From contig RFXC01000136.1 in NCBI GenBank assembly GCA_009921765.1, positions 1 through 11,689 on the forward strand: DNA of 11,689 nt. The letters are read 5' to 3'. The notes beneath the pieces are model-generated. The model saw only the letters and a program-made list of their open reading frames with translations. It made no database searches and was not told where the DNA came from. This document shows positions 9,401 through 11,689 of this stretch, one piece after another (the first letter of the stretch is position 1; each line of letters begins with the position of its first letter). This stretch comes from Betaproteobacteria bacterium. GTDB taxonomy: Bacteria; Pseudomonadota; Gammaproteobacteria; Burkholderiales; Burkholderiaceae. Position numbers and translations under genes: made by a program.

Positions 9401-11689
9401 ACGAACCGCATCGGGTCGCGCTCGGGCGCATCGCCCGCCGTCACCAGACGCAGCGTGTCGGCCGCATAGGCCTGCGGATAGGCAAACACCAGCCCGGTGT
9501 TGAGCTTGTCGCGGTTGAAGTACTTGCTCCCCGCATCACCGTCGAGCACGTTGAGCGGCCCATCGCTCGAGGGCGAGTTGGCCTGACCGGGCACGGCATC
9601 GGAGCCGCCCAGCACCACCACGCCGCCTGCCGGCGCGGTGAGCGTGACCGAGAGCTGCGTGGGCAGATCGGGCAATACCCAGTTTGCGGGCAGCACCTGC
9701 ACGGTGCTCGAGCCTGCCTTGGAGTAACCGACCCGGACAAAGTCGCCGCCCGAGCCTTCCTTCATCAGGATCTCGAAGCGGTACAGACGGCCGCGCTCGA
9801 GCGTGATGCTGGCCGACTTCTGCGATGCGTTCCGGGTCCAGTCGCCCGTACCCACCGCCGAGTCGAGCGATGCCACCCGGGTGAGCGGACCGGTGCCGTC
9901 AACCGACAGATCGAGCCACAACTCGGCCGAATCGTCGCCGGTAAGGTAGAGATTGACCGCACCGCTCTCGGCGGGCGCGAGATAGCCGCTCACGCGCGCG
10001 CCATAGTTGTCGCCGCCCGGGTTCACAAAGAAGCCGTTGTTGCCCGCGGCATCGACCGGCTGCAGCGCGATTTCGCGGACCGAGCTCGAGTTGCCGGGAT
10101 AGTTCGGAGACGTCTTGAGTGCAGAGAGTGCGGTACCGGCGAGGTTGTTCCAGGTTTCAACCGTGACCGCACCCGACGGCAGGGCCGGCGCGAGCGTGAC
10201 GGGCGCCACGGTGTCGCTTGCACCCGCAACGCGCACATCGAGCGACCGGGCATCGCCGGTGAAGCGGATGTTGCCTGGCTGCGTGAAATAGGCATGGAGT
10301 GCAGGCAACGTGCCGGTGAAGGTCCGCTGCGTGCCCGTGCCGCCTACCGTGACATTGAGCCCGCTCACCACATCGCCCGTGATGACGCCGGTTGAGCCGA
10401 GCGGCACGCCGAGCGTGACCGTCATTTGATCGGGCGTGTGACCGGCAACCAGCCAGCTGCCCGGAATCACCTGGACCGCAGTGCTGCCTGCCTTCGAATA
10501 GCCGACCTGAACAAAGTCGCCACCGAAGCCTTCCTTATGCAGCACTTCGAACCGGTAGAGCTTGCCTTTTTCGAGCAGCACCGGCGCCGTGCGCTGGCCC
10601 GCAGTCTGGGTCCAGTTGTTGCGTCCCACCGCCGATTCAACCGCTGCCACCTTCGACAGCGCGCCCTCGCCGGTGCCTGACGAATCCAGCCAGAGCTCGG
10701 CGGTGTCATCACCCGCAATCCACAGCTGGTAGCTTCCGGTTTCGGGCGGGGTGATCCAGCCCGAGATCCGGTCGCCGTAGCTGTCGGCCTTGCCGGTGTA
10801 GTCGAAGGCGCCGCTCATCTCGGCCAGGCGCGTGGCCGGCAAGGAGAAGCCGCTGCTCGAGAAGGTCAGGTCCGACACCTTGGTGCCGGCAATGTTCTCG
10901 TAGAGCTCGACCGTTGCAGCGCCGCCCAGGAACGGCGAGCCTTGCAGTGCAATCGCCTGCGTGGTTTGCCAGGTCTTGCCGCCGTCGGCAGAGTTCACCA
11001 CGCCGCCGCCTGCGACGGTGGCTACGATCGTGAGCCCGTCGTCAGACAGGGCAACCGACGAGTAGTCGACCCCGGTCGGGGCGCCGGCCGCGAGCGTCCA
11101 GCTGATGCCGCCATCCTCCGACAGGTAGATGCCGCCGACTGCAGCGTCGGGACCGGTGCCGTTCATCGACACCGCCACCTGGCGCACCGGCGAAATCGCG
11201 ATGTCGGTCCAGCTCGACACCTCTGCGGTGGCTGCGCCAATGCGGATGGTGCTGCGCACCGTGTTGAGGTTGGAGTCGGAGCGGATCTCGACCGACAACC
11301 GCTCCTCGGTGGCATCCCCCGCAAAGTTGTAGCGAACCTTGCCCACCTTGGTGAAGTAGGCATTGAGCTTGTCCAGGCGGCCGGTGAAGATCCGCTCGGT
11401 ATCGCTGCCACTTACCGTCACGCCATCGCCAGACTCCGCGACAACCGCACCGCTGCCCACCCGCAGGGTGACGCTCAGGTCGCGGTCGGCCGGACCGCCA
11501 AACGGCTTGCCGTAGAAGATGATGTTCGAGGTGAACTGCGTCTCGCCCACCGGGCGGATTGCGCCGAACTCTGTCGGGATCGATACCGTGGGAAGGCTTG
11601 CCGGCGGCCCCGCCAGCGCCATGAGGGAGGCCGACAGACGGCCCGAGAAATCAAGGTCGGACAGTTCCTCGTCGGTCTCGCCCAGGATC
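1..11689 (-). CDS. Interior of a giant modular secreted/surface protein (probable adhesin), partial at both ends
   Basis: A single minus-strand frame is open from one window edge to the other: 3896 codons with no in-frame stop in a complete hand translation. The product is a mosaic of extracellular modules: five PA14-like domains, five F5/8C (discoidin)-like domains, eight cadherin-like beta-sandwich units, two beta-propeller regions, three copies of an alpha/beta repeat and beta-helix-like haemagglutinin segments. I found no cysteine codon, no transmembrane segment and no enzymatic motif. These properties fit giant exported adhesins. No signal peptide, two-partner-secretion domain, RTX nonapeptide block or C-terminal secretion signal is visible, so the export route is open. 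Likely role: binding of carbohydrate or matrix at the cell surface (inference from PA14, discoidin and propeller content). Start, stop, promoter and neighbouring genes lie outside the window. The reading frame is near certain; the adhesin role is moderately supported. Confidence 0.96.
463..687 (-). other. GTGAGATA / GGGYVAGD motif domain (residues 3668-3742)
   Basis: It begins LEPTASVGRLYSSVPLLGG, then TGAGATAHIVVTDGVATSVA, LESLGGGYVAGDVLTAA, and SGDGFSLTV. The '(G)TG.GA.A...V.dG.V.sV.l...G.GY..GD.L' order is a widespread small beta unit in phage-tail-like and giant surface proteins. Its function is not known to me. Confidence 0.55.
688..960 (-). repeat. R3: alpha/beta repeat, copy 3 of 3 (residues 3577-3667)
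   Basis: It reads LRLSGNFVAGDQVVVRGVAQ, VVYTVTAKDLTANGNGGGG, the helix TAQQAYANIAAKVASLL, and the final strand GSAIVLSLAQAG. It has the same element order as R1 and R2. The last strand passes into the LEPT segment of the next domain. Confidence 0.62.
961..1200 (-). other. Beta-rich spacer between R2 and R3 (residues 3497-3576)
   Basis: It contains DLTVTGRINGSDRSDDSLT, LRALGGDITIQGRIGSG, then DFSFVGGAG and SVALAVEGTVAT. Pairs like 'DltvtGrI' and 'GDItiqGrIGsg' are typical turn-by-turn repeats of beta-helix exoproteins, where each line is one coil. No discrete domain is recognised. Confidence 0.48.
1201..1536 (-). repeat. R2: alpha/beta repeat, copy 2 of 3 (residues 3385-3496)
   Basis: It shows EYRLELSGNFAVGDLITVRG, LTVGANDLTVDGAGGGG, the helix AAQTLANIAARLRATAAATL, VRFTGLKAGNEGDFTVTATV. 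It aligns with R1 and R3, and R3 shares the exact SGNF and NIAA motifs. The helix is longer than in R1. Confidence 0.62.
1561..2076 (-). other. Haemagglutinin-like beta-rich segment (residues 3205-3376)
   Basis: It is glycine-rich with short strands: SAPISIGGAGGGSGVSLDPS, IPVLVVGSTGGSNPVALGG, PLVIQAQGDGGKVRVGGKI, TEVQGSGNTTEFDG, then LYINDALRIFGDVTLTAGD. The alternation of 'i.iGg', 'l.l', 'v.v.G' and 'l.l.a' is typical of right-handed beta-helix shafts of filamentous-haemagglutinin-type exoproteins. It leads directly into R2. Confidence 0.5.
2101..2481 (-). repeat. F5/8C-E: discoidin-like domain in tandem with D (residues 3070-3196)
   Basis: Motifs: AIDLLSSTRYMSVG, MKLTLATAAK, LVLTSAADLPGRDPMTVS, IYGSNDDLAW, W.ELARNAASNL, AYRYYKLVFGSSRDA and VQIAEVGL. 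The YRYYK motif lies 132 codons after that of D. The two share a 21-base identical stretch over this motif region (end of the TAYRYYK codons). The opening is again weak, with SSTRYMS in place of TKYLN. Confidence 0.72.
2491..2838 (-). repeat. F5/8C-D: discoidin-like domain, shortened at its N-terminus (residues 2951-3066)
   Basis: It carries LNAGLKFTLAQP, LSFTTARTDARSDPASF, TVFGSNNDLGW, W.LIAENRPTNLPTTRGA, AYRYYKVVFNGVRDAA and VQIAEARL. The NSP...DG..KYLN opening of copies A-C is missing, and only FDLGDLNAG stands there. At about 116 residues it is 20-30 shorter than A-C. Confidence 0.7.
2881..3087 (-). repeat. Cad-8: cadherin-like unit without insertion (residues 2868-2936)
   Basis: It reads ETLTITVTETGAQGGVMRAQ, PGITINGSDTARAISGTWAA, LRSYLARADGLVYLGNAASL, KFTVTSS. 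It is a specific paralogue of Cad-5 (shared DTAR, GTWAAL and AD). No domain is nested in it, but discoidin-like domains follow directly. Confidence 0.6.
3145..3327 (-). other. Ala/Pro/Ser-rich low-complexity linker (residues 2788-2848)
   Basis: About 61 residues dominated by Ala, Pro, Ser, Gly and Thr: ATAAASSPALAALPAITAVG, then SPITALSPSGSGAAAAND, then FIAPAARP. There is little predicted strand content. It is likely a flexible hinge between the beta-rich region and Cad-8. Confidence 0.6.
3328..4065 (-). other. Beta-rich region, probably haemagglutinin-like (residues 2542-2787)
   Basis: It is a long run of short strands with no recognised single domain. Parts such as LGSKADSFTLTRLG and GADKTLVNLGNT resemble the 'gadtf.v...tt.v.tG.G.dtv.lG' repeats of giant secreted proteins. 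The later part (RLSIESDLIVGALTLDVSER, then IMVDGQLL) resembles filamentous-haemagglutinin beta-helix turns. Assignment is by rhythm only. Confidence 0.4.
4066..4371 (-). repeat. R1: alpha/beta repeat, copy 1 of 3 (residues 2440-2541)
   Basis: The pattern is 'RLELKGSFAAGSTIRI', then LVYTVVANDLTVKGDGTGG, then an Ala-rich helix with AAANIASRVAAQALAA, then VTVVGSTIRFESREGDPAG. Two further copies (R2 and R3) keep the same order: L.LsG.f.aGd...v.g, .yTV.A.DLT..G.GGG.A(T/S)A.Q, .aNIAa.v, and a final strand before a Gly. Similar units occur in large phage-tail-like and adhesin proteins. I do not know an accepted name. Confidence 0.6.
4372..4512 (-). repeat. Cad-7: short cadherin-like unit (residues 2393-2439)
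   Basis: It reads VSIDRTISLPRVSVNSDAES, FSITGTADTIADYLSRPGNL, TFTATD. It keeps the 'TG..d.i..YL..pGn(L/V).F' centre but lacks the usual first half. It passes straight into the alpha/beta repeat R1, with which it probably shares a strand. Confidence 0.5.
4528..5223 (-). repeat. Cad-6: cadherin-like unit split by a nested F5/8C domain (residues 2156-2387)
   Basis: First strand VLTATVSVPTVGVKVTG, then a discoidin domain (5172-4738), then MPFGRLSLAPIDAGEGITV, RAVLRGSAPALQAYL and AAGNVFYDGNAQSVSIRL. The insertion site is the same as in Cad-3 and Cad-4 (after the 'V(S/T)..P..G' strand, before '(M/V)PFG'). Confidence 0.63.
4738..5172 (-). repeat. F5/8C-C: discoidin-like domain nested in Cad-6 (residues 2173-2317)
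   Basis: Motifs in order: RSNSPANALAANAVDGQ, AYLNYH, NSGLVFAYPI, IRFTTANAAATNDPVSF, VLYGSNDSADW, W.TVASGNTF, YRYYKVLFPTVRDAAKA and MQIAEVSL. It is very close to F5/8C-A in the GSN(D/E)SADW and FPT.RDAA segments. Complete at about 145 residues. Confidence 0.8.
5227..5739 (-). repeat. PA14-5: divergent PA14-like domain (residues 1984-2154)
   Basis: The core MLSGFFVPERSGTYQFDLDA, NDRASLWFE, SLLAGKRYYFELRHAEQ and ASYARLGYLL aligns with the PA14 core of the other copies. The usual E.W..i.GT..S.L opening is not recognisable. The Asp pair is Asn-Asp here, and Glu of DD.AELW is Ser. A longer segment (about 20 extra residues, including NITKEGFLGVGTEYDTA) separates the last strands. It either binds a different ligand or has lost the calcium-dependent site. 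It is followed by a Cad unit with a nested discoidin domain. Confidence 0.72.
5773..5940 (-). other. Ig/cadherin-like half module before PA14-5 (residues 1917-1972)
   Basis: It begins NAAPSLLVPDAIGAVAGES, then LVFDRSAVADADSSLVTVTF, then PPEGGYLDAS. The 'NxAP', 'v.DaDs..vtVTf' and 'p.G.l.a' order is typical of the opening half of cadherin-like repeats in giant bacterial proteins. The second half (the TG..L..Y stretch) is missing, and the sequence passes into PA14-5. Confidence 0.5.
5941..6876 (-). other. Second beta-propeller-like region, interrupted by a coiled coil (residues 1605-1916)
   Basis: Repeated blade-like strands can be read: SYSASAVLAGNRLLVADLAS, NWSAIATDASGTKLIVASAA, ESWVSVDSDASGRFLVAAAG, GGKLYVADTQQPDWQWREL, GWSSVTISADGKTIAAAASG and DWSAIELDAEGQTLYAAGL. 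Each has the 'W..i..s.dG..l..a' rhythm of WD40-like, Ycf48-like or FG-GAP propellers. Around six blades fit the length once the coiled coil at 6438-6244 is set aside. No catalytic set is visible, so a binding platform is more likely than an enzyme. The exact blade number and propeller family need structure prediction. Confidence 0.62.
6244..6438 (-). other. Heptad coiled coil inserted in the propeller (residues 1751-1815)
   Basis: The stretch LKQIADLRAEIAPVQSEHDA has I, L, I, V, H, L at successive a/d positions (the last L follows directly), a regular heptad. Helix-forming sequence continues through LKARWDGYNAFQKVANAGEG and a second Leu-rich helix (LAALGAQLSGLNGNLGRLL). The Gly-containing turn between them suggests a helical hairpin. 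It is charged and strand-poor, unlike everything else in the window. Confidence 0.65.
6877..7020 (-). other. Linker between Cad-5 and the second propeller (residues 1557-1604)
   Basis: About 48 residues, including SIFVGAGKLAVNRASSYPLG and AYTIEFARPS. They may be closing strands of Cad-5 plus the first outer strand of the propeller. I see no known domain. Confidence 0.35.
7021..7221 (-). repeat. Cad-5: cadherin-like unit without insertion (residues 1490-1556)
   Basis: It reads EQLMLTFSAAGTAGGAIIAK, NGITIGGTDTARTVTGTW, AALSAWMAQADAVRYSGSAN, TLTMVSTS. It shares a subtype signature with Cad-8: TAR..(T/S)GTWAAL, then A(Q/R)AD and Y.G.A. The two are probably a specific paralogous pair within the family. 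Confidence 0.6.
7237..7707 (-). repeat. PA14-4: PA14 lectin-like domain (residues 1328-1484)
   Basis: It opens SFRVERWADVGGTRVSDLTG, then AYGERLSGWISPPESGSY, LWVAADDTAELWVD, ITLEKGRLYRFEVLHKEG and GGDFVQVGVSKA. The Asp pair is intact. It groups with PA14-1 rather than with its immediate neighbours PA14-2 and PA14-3. It is followed by Cad-5, which, like the Cad after PA14-1, has no nested domain. Confidence 0.88.
7777..8448 (-). repeat. Cad-4: cadherin-like unit split by a nested F5/8C domain (residues 1081-1304)
   Basis: It begins QITVTLSAPAGGVVVTGG, is interrupted by a discoidin domain (8400-7969), and resumes with VPYGEVVLAPSANITIGG, RTLTGSIHAVHAYL and TSGNVQARTNGQSLEMRV. The break is at the same place as in Cad-3 and Cad-6. 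Confidence 0.65.
7969..8400 (-). repeat. F5/8C-B: discoidin-like domain nested in Cad-4 (residues 1097-1240)
   Basis: It shows ANSPANEVAANVADGNTGTK followed by YLN, then SGLVFSAPQPV, WQLWGSNASGDW, W.LIDEGETGL, FRFYKLVFTETKG and VHVSEARLL. The core matches F5/8C-A, but the centre is diverged: the DAPERDP loop of copy A is replaced by a tryptophan-rich stretch (DDIWQWDPKRW). That loop change could alter ligand specificity. About 144 residues. Confidence 0.77.
8467..8949 (-). repeat. PA14-3: PA14 lectin-like domain (residues 914-1074)
   Basis: The order is VTLEMWSDIGGTALTALT, DNYGARVSGYFAPTETGSF, LYLTADDSAELWVD, ITFEKGKLYRFEALLKEAG and GDYIRVGYAKAG. The Asp pair is intact. It is a close paralogue of PA14-2 at protein level, though the DNA has drifted, which suggests an old duplication. 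It is followed by Cad-4, which carries a nested discoidin domain like the Cad after PA14-2. Confidence 0.88.
8992..9657 (-). repeat. Cad-3: cadherin-like unit split by a nested F5/8C domain (residues 678-899)
   Basis: The first strand and turn (QLSVTLTAPAGGVVVLGG) occupy about 9657-9601. A discoidin-like domain follows (9600-9190). The unit then resumes with VPFGSVSAKSANGITISG, RTLSGNVHALHRYL and TVGNVEFTG..TQLQVRV. Aligned to Cad-2, the split falls between the LTAP strand and the VPFG strand. Removing the insert restores a normal unit length. Confidence 0.65.
9190..9600 (-). repeat. F5/8C-A: discoidin-like domain nested in Cad-3 (residues 697-833)
   Basis: Hallmarks in order: ANSPSSDGPLNVLDGD, SKYFN, the strand NTGLVFAYP, LRLVTAGDAPERDPMRF, VLYGSN, W..VASGDTGL, AYRFYKVVFPTLRD and the closing MQIADVTL. 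These match the F5/8 type C (discoidin) fold, where such domains bind carbohydrate or phospholipid at loops at one end of a jelly roll. The ligand cannot be read from the sequence. At about 137 residues it is a complete domain. Confidence 0.8.
9676..10173 (-). repeat. PA14-2: PA14 lectin-like domain (residues 506-671)
   Basis: The opening is VTVETWNNLAGTALSAL, followed by DNYGARVSGYLAPAESG, LYLTGDDSAELWLD, ITLERGRLYRFEILMKEG and GGDFVRVGYSKAG. The Asp pair of the putative calcium and sugar site is kept. It is closest to PA14-3 (both DNYGARVSGY and NLYLT.DDSAELW). Its Asp pair is 258 codons after that of PA14-1 and 403 codons before that of PA14-3. It is followed by a Cad unit carrying a nested discoidin domain. 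Confidence 0.88.
10216..10428 (-). repeat. Cad-2: cadherin-like unit without insertion (residues 421-491)
   Basis: The unit reads QMTVTLGVPLGS, then TGDVVSGLNVTVGG, TFTGTLPALHAYF, PGNIRFTGDARSLDVRV. The LGVPLGS stretch joins in one piece the two strands that are split by a whole discoidin domain in Cad-3, Cad-4 and Cad-6. It is therefore the useful uninterrupted reference for those copies. Confidence 0.62.
10450..10920 (-). repeat. PA14-1: PA14 lectin-like domain (residues 257-413)
   Basis: The domain starts at VELYENIAGTKVSDL, the usual opening of bacterial PA14 modules. It continues through SYGDRISGWITPPETGSY, then WIAGDDTAELWLD, then LLEKGKLYRFEVLHKEG and GGDFVQVGYS. The adjacent Asp pair in GDD matches the DD motif that binds calcium and sugar in the yeast flocculin and Epa relatives of PA14, so carbohydrate binding is plausible. 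Its length, about 157 residues, is normal. It is most like PA14-4 (shared SGWI.PPE.GSY, LYRFEVLHKEG, GGDFVQVG). It is followed by Cad-2, which has no inserted domain. Confidence 0.88.
10921..11262 (-). other. Two-blade BNR/Asp-box beta-propeller fragment (residues 143-256)
   Basis: Two Asp-box motifs are visible, SEDGGISW and SADGGKTW, each closing a blade. Between them lie propeller-style strands (YSSVALSDDGLTIVATVAGG). Asp-boxes are turns found in sialidase-type BNR repeats and Ycf48-like propellers. They mark the fold, not catalysis, and no sialidase active-site set is visible. Only about 114 residues are present, enough for two or three blades, so this is either a fragment or a part that completes a propeller with another segment of the chain. 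It sits between Cad-1 and PA14-1, the same relative place that the larger propeller takes later. Confidence 0.7.
11281..11478 (-). repeat. Cad-1: cadherin-like beta-sandwich unit (residues 71-136)
   Basis: This is the first of eight related units. It opens with an LSVTL strand, then G(D/N)G(V/I)T(V/I).G, a T/SG turn, a short amphipathic segment (LDKLNAYF), G.V.Y, and a closing strand (RLSVEIR). The order 'TG..L..L.aY(L/F)...G.v.(F/Y).G...L.v.v' resembles the cadherin-like or LapA-type repeats of giant bacterial adhesins, which act as stiff spacers. No domain is inserted in this copy. Family assignment is by pattern only. Confidence 0.6.
11479..11688 (-). other. Unclassified segment leading into the first cadherin-like unit (residues 1-70)
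   Basis: This is the most N-terminal part visible. It holds an acidic stretch (GETDEELSDLD), an Ala/Leu-rich stretch and a hydrophobic-aromatic stretch around NIIFYGKPFGG. The acidic start may be the tail of an upstream module. The end reads directly into the first strand of Cad-1 and probably forms its leading strands. I do not recognise a family. Confidence 0.4.

Noticed and set aside
10921..11262. Possible sialidase because of the two Asp-box motifs
   Set aside because: Asp-boxes are structural and occur in many propellers. No FRIP-like motif, arginine triad or catalytic Tyr/Glu arrangement is visible, and the segment is too short.
11479..11688. The ATG near 11624 as a start codon for the gene
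   Set aside because: In-frame codons continue upstream to the window edge in sequence of the same composition. There is no recognisable ribosome binding site or signal peptide after this Met, so it is taken as internal.
1..11689. RTX (GGxGxDxUx) calcium-binding blocks
   Set aside because: Gly/Asp-rich stretches occur, for example around 3781-3860 and 1741-1900, but no repeated nonapeptide with the required spacing was found.

Overview
The whole window lies inside one giant open reading frame on the minus strand. Reading the reverse complement in the register whose codons are + strand triplets 1-3, 4-6 and so on, I translated all 3896 codons by hand. I met no stop codon, no plausible start region and no intergenic gap. 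The gene enters at base 11689 and leaves at base 1, so both protein ends are outside the window. There are no RNA genes, promoters, terminators, insertion sequences or CRISPR arrays that I can support. Residue numbers below are window-relative, with residue 1 at bases 11688-11686.

Organism: GC is high (roughly two thirds by sampling a few lines) and codons mostly end in G or C. The product looks like a giant secreted or surface protein of a Gram-negative bacterium. A member of the Pseudomonadota is my best guess, from GC and the filamentous-haemagglutinin-like beta-rich C-terminal third. No taxonomic marker is present, and Planctomycetota or Verrucomicrobiota, which also use PA14 and discoidin modules, cannot be excluded.

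Layout, N to C terminus (bases 11689 down to 1). (i) 11688-7021: a short unclassified stretch, a cadherin-like beta-sandwich (Cad-1), a two-blade BNR propeller fragment, then four PA14 lectin-like domains, each followed by a Cad module. In two of these Cad modules an F5/8C (discoidin) domain is inserted. (ii) 7020-5773: a linker, a larger beta-propeller interrupted by a heptad coiled coil, and an Ig/cadherin-like half module. (iii) 5739-4372: a divergent fifth PA14, a Cad module with a third nested discoidin domain, and a short Cad-like unit. (iv) 4371-2101: an alpha/beta repeat (R1), a beta-rich stretch, an Ala/Pro/Ser-rich linker, Cad-8, and two discoidin-like domains in direct tandem. (v) 2076-1: beta-rich, probably beta-helical haemagglutinin-like segments alternating with two more copies of the alpha/beta repeat and a GGGY...GD motif domain.

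Together the modules suggest a very long, cysteine-free exported fibre. It would carry several probable carbohydrate-binding domains (PA14, discoidin) and protein- or glycan-binding propellers, spaced by beta-sandwich units. Adhesion to polysaccharide, other cells or biofilm matrix is the most economical role, but this is inference. The export route (type I secretion or two-partner secretion) cannot be decided because neither terminus is visible. The most interesting points are the repeated nesting of discoidin domains at one site in the Cad module, the match between PA14 subtype and that nesting, and the coiled coil inside the propeller.
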